In this document: one piece after another, positions 1 through 5,849 of the stretch
Numbering within the stretch: the stretch's first letter is position 1
How the letters are laid out: every line of letters starts with the position of its first letter
DNA from: Marinosulfonomonas sp.
GTDB lineage: Bacteria > Pseudomonadota > Alphaproteobacteria > Rhodobacterales > Rhodobacteraceae
Reading direction: 5' to 3'
NCBI GenBank assembly: GCA_015494385.1
Contig: WGBJ01000152.1
Span: forward strand, 1 to 7,053
Length of the DNA stretch: 7,053 bases
The notes under the pieces: model-generated
Databases searched by the model: none
The model's input: only the letters and a program-made list of their open reading frames with translations
Told to the model about the DNA's origin: nothing
Program-made: the position numbers and the translations under genes

Positions 1-403
1 CAAGATGCGCCCGCGCCGGGGCCTCGCCGTCATTGGTGGCCACGCCCAGCTTCAGCCCGCGCGCCTGCAATTCCAGCAGTAGCGGGATCAGCGGGGTGGC
101 CTCGACCATCGGCACCTGTGCGGCAGCCGCATTCAGCCGCGCAGTCAGGCTCTCGACGGTTTCGCCGTCAAAGAACGGCAACAAAGCGGCGGCAATATCG
201 GGCGGGGTATCGAAAATCACCATCGAGTCGGGCGCAAACGTGCCCGTGCGGATGTCATAACCGATGGCATCGCCCATGCGGGCGGCCAGTGCCGCGTCGC
301 CTCCGGCCTCGTCCAGCAACAGGGTTTTGGCCCAGATGCCCCATGTGGCATAGAAATCGAACAGGGTTCCGTCCTTGTCGAACAATATTGCCTGAATATC
401 CAT
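1..403 (-). CDS. HAD-superfamily hydrolase, phosphoglycolate phosphatase-like (3' part off the window)
   Basis: Open reading frame running off the left edge; 134 N-terminal residues are visible. Residues 5-15 (AILFDKDGTLF) form HAD motif I, with D9 as the expected nucleophile and D11 as the acid/base. Residues about 15-95 fit a small helical C1 cap. LGVATNDGE (about 119-127) is motif II with T123. Motifs III and IV, which carry the catalytic lysine and the second metal-binding aspartates, lie outside. Family knowledge: such proteins are soluble Mg2+-dependent phosphatases, often annotated as phosphoglycolate phosphatase (Gph); the substrate cannot be fixed from this half. The ATG at 403 is chosen because motif I follows at the normal distance and an AGGA Shine-Dalgarno lies just upstream on the minus strand. 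It is divergent from the marR-type gene, with 101 bp between the starts. Alternatives include other C1-cap HAD phosphatases such as GmhB or beta-phosphoglucomutase types. Confidence 0.85.
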   Translation of the reverse strand, partial: MDIQAILFDKDGTLFDFYATWGIWAKTLLLDEAGGDAALAARMGDAIGYDIRTGTFAPDSMVIFDTPPDIAAALLPFFDGETVESLTARLNAAAAQVPMVEATPLIPLLLELQARGLKLGVATNDGEAPARAHL

Positions 404-468
404 AAATCCTGCGTCCCCTTTTGTCCCGCCCGCACCCTGCCCGCAGAGGCGCGGCTTGGCAACAGGAA

Positions 469-497
469 TTGACAGGGTCGCGCCACTGGTTGACTGT
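469..497 (+). promoter_or_regulatory. putative sigma-70 promoter of the marR-type gene
   Basis: A perfect -35 box TTGACA lies at 469-474. After 17 bp the hexamer GACTGT (492-497) keeps the two most conserved -10 positions (A2 and T6) but is otherwise weak. A start site about 7 nt further on would be at 504-505, the A of the proposed ATG, so the mRNA would be leaderless. The weak -10 lies inside the dyad at 489-503, as expected for a repressible promoter. Box matching is by eye; the start site is inferred. Confidence 0.4.
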
Positions 498-503
498 GTC
501 AAC
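489..503. promoter_or_regulatory. 15-bp perfect dyad, probable MarR operator
   Basis: GTTGAC-TGT-GTCAAC is a perfect inverted repeat with 6-bp arms and a 3-bp centre. It ends one base before the proposed ATG of the MarR-family gene and covers its putative -10 box. MarR dimers usually bind dyads of about 15-20 bp and often repress their own genes, so this is the natural candidate autoregulatory operator. It also faces the divergent HAD gene: the TGTCAA of the right arm reads TTGACA on the minus strand, although no matching minus-strand -10 was seen. Symmetry is directly visible; binding is inference. Confidence 0.55.
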
Positions 504-504
504 T

Positions 505-960
505 ATGGACATAGACACATCATACCGCCTGCACCGCTCCCTCGGCTATCAACTGACCCTGACCGCCCGCATGCAGGAACGCCGGCTGGACGAGCAGTTG
601 AAAACCATCGGCCTGACCCGGATCACATGGTGCATCCTGCTGGCGGTGTTGAACGAAGGGTTGCCCAACCCGTCCGACATTGCCCGCTTTGTCGGCATTG
701 ACCGCACCGCCACCTCGCGCGCCCTGCGCCAGATGGAGGCCGACGGGATGATCCGGCGCACAAGCGGCAAAGGCGACGGGCGCACCACATTGGTTGAGGT
801 GACAGACAAGGGGTATGATCTGCACCGGCAGGCCACCCCGATGGCGCGGGACAATGCCGAGCATTGGCAAGGCAAACTGACCGAGGCCGAAACACAGGAA
901 TTCTGCCGCCTGATGGGAAAACTGCGCGAGGGCGAGGATGCGGCGCTGAAACGGCTGTGA
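505..960 (+). CDS. MarR-family winged-helix transcriptional regulator
   Basis: 151 residues, a typical MarR length. Residues 1-35 and 118-151 are helical and should form the dimer interface. The winged helix-turn-helix spans about 36-100: the recognition region is NPSDIARFVGIDRTATSRAL (55-74), followed by RQMEADGMIRR and a wing with the family D-x-R signature (D91, R93) ending in EVTDKG. The frame opens further upstream at a TTG (421), but the extra 28 residues are low-complexity and unlike MarR N-termini, so the ATG at 505 is preferred. No Shine-Dalgarno precedes it, consistent with a leaderless mRNA. A SulP transporter gene follows 78 bp downstream in the same direction and is a plausible co-regulated target. 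The ligand is unknown; MarR proteins typically sense phenolics, oxidants or metals. Two cysteines (C43, C134) are present, but redox sensing is only a possibility. Confidence 0.92.
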   Translation: MDIDTSYRLHRSLGYQLTLTARMQERRLDEQLKTIGLTRITWCILLAVLNEGLPNPSDIARFVGIDRTATSRALRQMEADGMIRRTSGKGDGRTTLVEVTDKGYDLHRQATPMARDNAEHWQGKLTEAETQEFCRLMGKLREGEDAALKRL

Positions 961-962
961 CA

Positions 963-990
963 TTGACTCCGGACATGGAGCGGCTATAGA
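963..990 (+). promoter_or_regulatory. putative sigma-70 promoter of the SulP gene
   Basis: TTGACT (963-968, 5 of 6 matches to the -35 consensus) is followed after 16 bp by TATAGA (985-990, 4 of 6 matches to TATAAT). Transcription would begin near 997, giving a leader of about 42 nt before the ATG at 1039. The promoter lies just after the stop of the marR-type gene, so the transporter could be expressed independently of readthrough. Found by eye; not proof of activity. Confidence 0.5.
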
Positions 991-996
991 GGCGCA

Positions 997-1013
997 TCGG
1001 CATTTCCTGCCGA
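997..1013 (+). other. small hairpin/dyad in the SulP leader
   Basis: TCGGCA-TTTCC-TGCCGA has a 6-bp perfect stem and a 5-nt loop. It begins at about the predicted transcription start of the transporter gene. It is followed by a C-run rather than a T-run, so it is not an intrinsic terminator. It could be an operator dyad or a 5' stabilising hairpin. It does not share the sequence of the 489-503 dyad, so there is no direct sign that the same MarR protein binds here. Confidence 0.35.
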
Positions 1014-1038
1014 CCCCCCGTAAAATCCGGCAGTTCTT

Positions 1039-2301
1039 ATGCTTCCAAAGATCATCACGACTCTGCAAACCTATACTTGGGCTTTGTTTCGCTCCGACCT
1101 GATGGCGGGCTTCACCGTTGCCATGGTGGCGATCCCGCTGAGCCTTGCCATTGCCATTGCCTCGGGTGCCGGACCGGAACAGGGGCTGGTGACGGCCATC
1201 ATCGGCGGGCTGTTCATTTCGCTTCTGGGGGGCAGCCGGGTGCAGATCGGCGGGCCGACCGGCGCGTTTATCGTGGTGGTTTACGGGGTCATTGCCGAAC
1301 ATGGATACGAAGGGCTGGTTCTGGCCACATTGATGGCGGGCGGGATCATGCTGGTTGCCGGATATCTGAAAATCGGCAATCTGATCGCCTATGTGCCCGA
1401 AGCTGTGGTGAACGGGTTTACCATAGGCATTGGCATTATCATCGCCACAAGCCAGATAAAGGATATTCTGGGGTTGCAAATGGGCAAGGTGCCGGCCGAT
1501 TTTCTGGACAAGGTGCCAGCCCTATGGGCCGCACGTGACAGCTTTAACACCTCGGCCCTGTTGATCGGCGTTGCCACGATGGTGCTGATTGTTGTGCTGC
1601 GCCGTGCCGCGCCAAAATACCCCGGTTTGATTGTTGCGGTGGCTATAACCTCGGCTATTGTCATCTTTGCCCGATTGCCGGTTGATACCATCGCCAGCCG
1701 GTTCGGGGAACTGCCGCACCACCTGCCGATGCCCCACTTGCCCGCGATCACCTGGGCCAAGGTAAGCGAATTGTTCCCCTCGGCCATCGTCATTGCCTTC
1801 CTAGCCGGTATTGAATCGCTGCTTTCGGCGATGGTTGCGGACCGGATGATTGGCGGCGCACACCGCCCCAATGCCGAAGTGGTGGCACAGGGTGTGGCCA
1901 ATGTGGCCTCGTCGCTGTTTGGCGGCATGCCGGCCACCGGCGCCATTGCCCGCACGGCAACCAATGTGCGTGCTGGCGGGCGAACCCCCGTGGCCGGTGT
2001 GGTTCATGCGCTGGTGATCCTGATCCTGATGCTGTTCTTTGCCAATGTCGCGGGCTATCTGGCAATGCCTGCGATGGCGGCCCTGCTGATCCTGACAGCC
2101 TGGAATATGACCGAACCGCACAAATGGCGCGACCATCTGAACGCACGCCATTCCGACAAAATCATGCTGCTGACCACCCTGATCCTGACGGTTCTGGTCG
2201 ATCTGACAACGGCCATCGGTGTTGGTGTTTCGATGGGGCTGGCCATGCGTCTGCGCCGTCGCAAAACCGGTCCTGCGAAATGGTCGGACCCTGAACGCTA
2301 G
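1039..2301 (+). CDS. SulP/SLC26-family inorganic anion transporter lacking a STAS domain
   Basis: 420-residue polytopic inner-membrane protein. SulP hallmarks occur in order: LMAGFTVAMVAIPLSLAIAI in TM1 (21-40), GGSRVQIGGPTGAFIVVV (64-81), IAYVPEAVVNGFTIGIGI (116-133), AFLAGIESLLSAMVADRM (253-270) and GGMPATGAIARTATNVRAGG (295-314), then the final membrane helices to about 403. The family carries sulfate, bicarbonate, C4-dicarboxylates or other anions, usually by proton or sodium symport; the substrate here is not deducible. Most bacterial SulP proteins are about 500-570 residues with a cytoplasmic STAS domain. This one stops about 15 residues after the last helix in a basic tail (RLRRRKTGPAKWSDPER), and no STAS-like sequence follows in any frame. 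The ATG at 1039 lacks a clear Shine-Dalgarno but leaves the usual short segment before TM1; a later ATG at 1102 would sit at the edge of TM1. Its stop overlaps the convergent sulfotransferase stop. Confidence 0.93.
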   Translation: MLPKIITTLQTYTWALFRSDLMAGFTVAMVAIPLSLAIAIASGAGPEQGLVTAIIGGLFISLLGGSRVQIGGPTGAFIVVVYGVIAEHGYEGLVLATLMAGGIMLVAGYLKIGNLIAYVPEAVVNGFTIGIGIIIATSQIKDILGLQMGKVPADFLDKVPALWAARDSFNTSALLIGVATMVLIVVLRRAAPKYPGLIVAVAITSAIVIFARLPVDTIASRFGELPHHLPMPHLPAITWAKVSELFPSAIVIAFLAGIESLLSAMVADRMIGGAHRPNAEVVAQGVANVASSLFGGMPATGAIARTATNVRAGGRTPVAGVVHALVILILMLFFANVAGYLAMPAMAALLILTAWNMTEPHKWRDHLNARHSDKIMLLTTLILTVLVDLTTAIGVGVSMGLAMRLRRRKTGPAKWSDPER

Positions 2302-4043
2302 AGCAAATCCGGCCACAGCCCTTTATCCAGCCCATCCACAAAAGGCTGCAACTGACCTTCCAGCCGTTTCCACCCACCGACAGAACGCCGGTGCACACCT
2401 TCGCGCACTTGCCCGACACTTGCGGTGCGCACGGCCGAAGTATTGCGCTCGGGGTGGGCCATATCCTTGAGCCAGTCAACGCCGCAAAAATCGGCCAGTT
2501 TGCGGCTGGCGGCTTCGACATCGGCCACGATATCCTCGTAGCTGATCTTCAGGATACGGTCGGGGAACAGTGCCTGCCAGTGCGCCATATACTGCTGGTG
2601 CATATTGGCGACCTGCGCCATTGCCTTCTGATTAAAGGTGTATCCCATCGCAGGCCGCGGGAAATAGGCCCGCCACATCGACAGCGCCACATCGCGCGGA
2701 TCACGTTGCAACCAGACAAACCGGGCCTGTGGCATGGCGCTGGCCAGAAAGCCGACATAGCGGTAATTGGCGGGCATCTTGTCAACAAAGGCACTGGCGG
2801 TTTCGGGAAGGTCAGGCAGGGCTTGCATATGCTCCGCCGCAAACCTGTCCGGATCAAACCCCTGCCCGCCCTGCAACACAGTTTCGACCAAACGTCCCGC
2901 CGTGGCCAATTCGCCAAAACCGGCAACCCCGGGGTGGGAGGTTAATATCTGTTCCGTCAGGGTGGTGCCGGAACGGGGTTGACCGATGACAAAGACGGGT
3001 GTGGGGCCGTCCGCCGGTTTGGCGATTGCAGGGGGGCTATCCTGCGGGAACAGCGCCAGTATATCCGCCATCTCTTGTGTCTCGCGGGGCATATCAAACG
3101 GGTGCTGGCGGGCATATTGCCCGTTCGCCGCCTTCAGCGCCCGCGCGGCGGCGGCAATATCACCGGCCTGCCAGTGGATCACCGACAGGGCAAAGTTCAG
3201 CGGAATCCGGTCCGGTGCGTTGCTTGGCATCTTCGCCAGGGCCTTTTCGGCCAGCGGCAACAGGGCGGCGTTTTCCTCGACCGTCTGTATCTGAGCCAAC
3301 TGGTGCATGGCATCGCCCTGCGCGGGATAGGCTGCCAACAACGCATGCAACGCCGCCTTGGCCTGTTCCCGACGCCCCAATTCGTTCAACTGCGACGCAT
3401 ACCGCTGCAATGACGCCAGATGCGTCGGGTTGATCTGCAAGGCCCGCTCCAGTGCCGCCAAGCCTTCTTCTTCGCGGTTCAGCCGTGACAATGGCAGGCT
3501 GAGATTGGCAAGGGTTTCCGGATTATCCGGGGCAATGGCCAATGAGGCCTCATAGGCCGCCACCGCATCCGCGTCACGGCCCGTTTCGCTAAATATCATT
3601 CCGCGCAGGTTATGTGCCTTGGCGTGGGACGGGTTTGCCTGAAGCGCCTTGTCTGCGGCCTCTAACGCGGCATCACCATTCCCGGATCGCATCTGCGACA
3701 TGGCCAGTTGGTAATACAGTTCGGACGGATCGGCCCGTTTGGTCAACAGCTTGCCAATCAGCGCCTGCGCCTTTTCGTGCTGGTCCGACATTACCAGCGC
3801 CTGCACCAGATTGTTCTGGTAATTCTGATCCTTGGGCGCCATGCGCAGCGCCTTGTTGAAGAACAGGGCCGCCTCGCGCTCGTTCCCTGCTTGCGCCAGT
3901 GCCATACCGGCCAGATTGGCGAAATACGGCTCTTTGGGGAATTTCTTGTGCGCAGTTTTGGCGCCTTTGACAGCGCGGGCAAAATCACCGGCCTGCAATT
4001 GCGCCATTATCTTGTCTGCCAAAGCTTTTGCATTGGTCGCCAT
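2298..4043 (-). CDS. TPR-containing sulfotransferase (TPR array fused to Sulfotransfer_3-type domain)
   Basis: 581 residues, no signal peptide, probably cytoplasmic. Residues about 5-242 form roughly seven TPR units, seen as repeated A/G-x-A and N-P spacings such as ALQANPSHAKAHNLRG and ALQINPTH; helical linker sequence runs to about 340. The sulfotransferase domain starts with FVIGQPRSGTTLTEQIL: PRSGTT (356-361) is the 5'-phosphosulfate loop for PAPS. RDPRDVALSMW (447-457) holds the 3'-phosphate-binding R447 and S455 at the canonical eight-residue spacing. E378 in HPGVAGFGEL lies 21 residues after R357, as the catalytic glutamate does in tyrosylprotein sulfotransferases. DKMP (421-424) is also typical of this group. 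It should transfer sulfate from PAPS to an unknown acceptor; the TPRs may recruit that acceptor. DUF3572 lies 51 nt upstream on the same strand. The Shine-Dalgarno is weak; the ATG is the first start that gives a complete first TPR. Confidence 0.93.
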   Translation of the reverse strand: MATNAKALADKIMAQLQAGDFARAVKGAKTAHKKFPKEPYFANLAGMALAQAGNEREAALFFNKALRMAPKDQNYQNNLVQALVMSDQHEKAQALIGKLLTKRADPSELYYQLAMSQMRSGNGDAALEAADKALQANPSHAKAHNLRGMIFSETGRDADAVAAYEASLAIAPDNPETLANLSLPLSRLNREEEGLAALERALQINPTHLASLQRYASQLNELGRREQAKAALHALLAAYPAQGDAMHQLAQIQTVEENAALLPLAEKALAKMPSNAPDRIPLNFALSVIHWQAGDIAAAARALKAANGQYARQHPFDMPRETQEMADILALFPQDSPPAIAKPADGPTPVFVIGQPRSGTTLTEQILTSHPGVAGFGELATAGRLVETVLQGGQGFDPDRFAAEHMQALPDLPETASAFVDKMPANYRYVGFLASAMPQARFVWLQRDPRDVALSMWRAYFPRPAMGYTFNQKAMAQVANMHQQYMAHWQALFPDRILKISYEDIVADVEAASRKLADFCGVDWLKDMAHPERNTSAVRTASVGQVREGVHRRSVGGWKRLEGQLQPFVDGLDKGLWPDLL

Positions 4044-4074
4044 GTTCTGCCCTGCCCGTGATTATTGTCCCTGC

Positions 4075-4103
4075 AATATAGGTGCAGCCCCCTCTCAGGT
4101 CCA
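4075..4103 (-). promoter_or_regulatory. putative promoter for the TPR-sulfotransferase gene
   Basis: On the minus strand, TGGACC (4103-4098, 4 of 6 matches to TTGACA) is followed after exactly 17 bp by TATATT (4080-4075, 5 of 6 matches to TATAAT). It overlaps the stop end of the DUF3572 gene and would start transcription near 4068, about 25 nt before the sulfotransferase ATG. A 5-bp dyad, CTGCA (4071-4075) and TGCAG (4083-4087), overlaps the -10 box. This would let the sulfotransferase be expressed apart from DUF3572. Detected by eye only. Confidence 0.35.
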
Positions 4104-4373
4104 GTTCACATCGGCCCCGCCGGGCAATGCCTGCCGCGCCCGCATCAGGGTTTCATATGGCAGACCTTCGCCATCGCAATAGGCCATCACCCAGGCATCA
4201 TCCATCATCACGAAATCCAGAACCGAGCCCAGAAACTCTGATTCTCCGGCCCGCGCCCGCAGGTCGGATTCGCTGGCACCGGTGGCCCCCAGAAATACCG
4301 GCAGCAACTCTTCGTTGCCAACCAGCCAGATCAGCACACTTAATGCGCGAACTTCCGCTTGTTTTTTGTCCAT
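4095..4373 (-). CDS. DUF3572 family protein
   Basis: Small soluble protein of 92 residues from the ATG at 4373. It matches the DUF3572 pattern as I know it: an N-terminal helix rich in A/L (VRALSVLIWLVGNEELLPVFL), GATGASESDLRARAGESEF, then LGSVLDFVMMDDAWVMAYCD and a C-terminal GLPYETLMRARQALPG. The function of the family is unknown; it is found mostly in alphaproteobacteria. The frame can start six codons earlier at a GTG (4391), but ATG is preferred because a weak GAG Shine-Dalgarno lies 6 nt before it and the extra MVTECE adds nothing conserved. The gene is divergent from pleD across a 93-bp AT-rich region and lies 51 nt upstream of the TPR-sulfotransferase on the same strand, so the two may be co-transcribed. 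The family call is from memory of the pattern, not from a profile search. Confidence 0.8.
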   Translation of the reverse strand: MDKKQAEVRALSVLIWLVGNEELLPVFLGATGASESDLRARAGESEFLGSVLDFVMMDDAWVMAYCDGEGLPYETLMRARQALPGGADVNWT

Positions 4374-4466
4374 TTCACACTCTGTCACCACTTTGGAAAC
4401 TATTTGTTAACCTATCTAACCAAAAACTAAATCAGAACAGGAAAATATTTAACAAGTGAGAGTAAA
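4374..4466. promoter_or_regulatory. AT-rich divergent promoter region between DUF3572 and pleD
   Basis: This 93-bp gap is far more AT-rich than the rest of the window and must hold the start signals for both divergent genes. On the plus strand a weak pair TTGTTA (4404-4409) and CTAAAT (4427-4432), 17 bp apart, could serve pleD. On the minus strand TTGTTA (4455-4450) and ATTTAG (4432-4427), also 17 bp apart, could serve DUF3572, so the two proposed -10 boxes coincide. TTAACC (4407-4412) and TAACC (4417-4421) resemble CtrA half-sites, but the full TTAA-N7-TTAA arrangement is absent, so CtrA control is not claimed. GAGAG (4458-4462) lies 4 nt before the pleD ATG as a weak ribosome-binding site. 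Confidence 0.5.
4404..4455. repeat. inverted repeat TTGTTAA-N38-TTAACAA
   Basis: TTGTTAA at 4404-4410 is repeated in perfect inverted orientation as TTAACAA at 4449-4455, separated by 38 bp. The arms coincide with the weak -35 elements proposed for the two divergent genes, so the repeat may simply be two facing promoters. It could also be a pair of sites for one regulator about four helical turns apart. The arms are AT-rich and only 7 bp long, so chance is not excluded. Confidence 0.4.
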
Positions 4467-5849
4467 ATGGCGGGACGTATCCTGATTGCAGACGATGTTG
4501 CAACAAATCGCATCGTCATGAAAGTGAACCTGATGGAGGCCTGTTACGAGGTTTCCCAGGCCTCGGGCGGGGCCGAAACCATTGCGCGTGCCCGCAAGGA
4601 ATCTCCTGATCTGATCCTGCTTGACCTGTTGATGCCCGATATGGACGGGATCGAGGTTTGCAAAGCCCTGAAAAGCGACCCTCTCACCGCCGGTATCCCG
4701 ATCATCGTTGTCACCGCAAAGCACGACGGCCCCTCGCGTCTGGAAGCCCTGCGCGCCGGTGCCGACGATTTCATGACAAAACCGCTGGATGAACAGATCC
4801 TGCTTGCCCGCGTGCGCAGCCTGCTGCGCGCCCGCGATACAGCCGAGGAATTGCGCCTGCGGGACAACACAAGTCGCGCCCTGGGCTTTGCCGAAGACGC
4901 CGAGGTCTTTGACCAACCGGCGACGGTTGCCATCATCGCTGGCCAGTATGACAAAGCCCTGAAATGGAAAAACGCCCTTTCCTGCAAGCTCTCCGATAAT
5001 TTCGTGGTGTTCACCAAGGAAACCGCCCTGCTCAGCAGTCATGGCAGCCACACACCCGATGTCTATATTATCGCATGTGATTTAACCAAACCCGACGAAG
5101 GGCTGCGGCTGATGTCGGAATTGCGCAGCCGCCCGAACACACGCCACAGCGCCATCCTGATGGTGATCCCGCAGGACGCGCCCCACAAGGCCTCGACCGC
5201 GCTGGATCTTGGCGCAAATGATTTGATGCCGGACGGGTTCGACCCCGAGGAAATGGCCCTGCGGCTGAAAACCCAGATCCGGCGTAAACGGCAGGCGGAT
5301 CGTTTGCGCGAAACCGTGCATGACGGGTTGCGCATGGCGGTGATCGACCCGCTGACGGGGCTGTACAACCGCCGCTATGCCGAACCGCATCTGTTACGGA
5401 TTGCCCAGCGGGCCAAGGAAACGGGCCGCCCTTTCGCGGTGATGGTGCTGGATCTGGACCGGTTCAAGAATATCAACGACACCTACGGCCACAGCGCCGG
5501 CGATGTGGTTTTGAAAGAGATCGCCAACCGGATCAAGGACAACCTGCGCGGCGTCGATATGGTGGCCCGTATCGGCGGCGAGGAATTTCTGGTGGCGATG
5601 CCCGACACCCAGCTGGATCAGGCCCGCCATGCCGCCGAACGGCTGTGCCGCATTGTCGATGAAACACCGGTGCAGACGGATAACGGTAAAACCGTGATAC
5701 CGGTTTCCATGTCGATCGGGGTTGCCATGGGCGGGTTGCACGATGACGCCCGCAGCGTCGAGCATTTGATTGAGATGGCCGACCGTGCACTTTATGCCGC
5801 CAAATCGGACGGGCGCAATCAGGTCACGATCAGCCTGTCTGCTGCCTAG
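4467..5849 (+). CDS. pleD: PleD-type response regulator/diguanylate cyclase (REC-REC-GGDEF)
   Basis: 460 residues, very close to Caulobacter PleD (454). REC1 (about 1-120) has the acidic pair D9/D10, phosphoacceptor D53 in LLDLLMPDMDG, T83 and K105. REC2 (about 150-275) is degenerate: the acidic pair is replaced by the IIAGQ region and the lysine position by GANDLMPDG, although D205 may occupy the acceptor position. This matches the adaptor role of REC2 in PleD dimerisation. The GGDEF domain (about 290-455) has DPLTGLYNRR, D329 and D331, N337, D346 and the signature GGEEF (370-374). The inhibitory I-site RGVD (R361, D364) is intact. It should make cyclic di-GMP from two GTP upon phosphorylation at D53 and be product-inhibited; in Caulobacter this pathway drives the swarmer-to-stalk change. 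It is a cytoplasmic protein. The ATG follows GAGAG at 4 nt and places REC1 at the very N-terminus as expected. Confidence 0.96.
   Translation: MAGRILIADDVATNRIVMKVNLMEACYEVSQASGGAETIARARKESPDLILLDLLMPDMDGIEVCKALKSDPLTAGIPIIVVTAKHDGPSRLEALRAGADDFMTKPLDEQILLARVRSLLRARDTAEELRLRDNTSRALGFAEDAEVFDQPATVAIIAGQYDKALKWKNALSCKLSDNFVVFTKETALLSSHGSHTPDVYIIACDLTKPDEGLRLMSELRSRPNTRHSAILMVIPQDAPHKASTALDLGANDLMPDGFDPEEMALRLKTQIRRKRQADRLRETVHDGLRMAVIDPLTGLYNRRYAEPHLLRIAQRAKETGRPFAVMVLDLDRFKNINDTYGHSAGDVVLKEIANRIKDNLRGVDMVARIGGEEFLVAMPDTQLDQARHAAERLCRIVDETPVQTDNGKTVIPVSMSIGVAMGGLHDDARSVEHLIEMADRALYAAKSDGRNQVTISLSAA

Noticed and set aside
520..1479. Long minus-strand open frame of 319 residues opposite the marR-type and SulP genes
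   Set aside because: It is antisense to two well-recognised genes, has no recognisable motif and is rich in H, Q, R and G. This is the pattern produced by reading GC-rich codons backwards.
2283..2291. GGTC-G-GACC palindrome near the end of the SulP gene as a terminator hairpin
   Set aside because: The one-base centre leaves no room for an RNA loop and the palindrome is inside coding sequence.
1389..2316. Several minus-strand open frames (up to 191 residues) opposite the SulP gene
   Set aside because: They are shadows of hydrophobic codons, lack domain signatures and run through the promoterless interior of the transporter gene.
2318..2354. Imperfect stem (AGCC-CTTT with AAAAGGCT) as a terminator after the SulP gene
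   Set aside because: The stem is interrupted, has a long loop, lacks a T-run and lies within the sulfotransferase coding sequence.
2391..3433. Plus-strand open frames of up to 184 residues opposite the sulfotransferase gene
   Set aside because: They overlap a gene whose motifs are clear on the minus strand, and their translations show no known fold pattern.
4407..4421. Candidate CtrA box before pleD
   Set aside because: TTAA is present, but after 7 bp the sequence is AACC rather than TTAA, so only half-site similarity remains. It is noted as a weak hint, not a feature.
4449..5051. Minus-strand open frame of 200 residues opposite pleD
   Set aside because: It is antisense to the REC domains of pleD, which carry intact catalytic residues; no ribosome-binding site or domain supports it.
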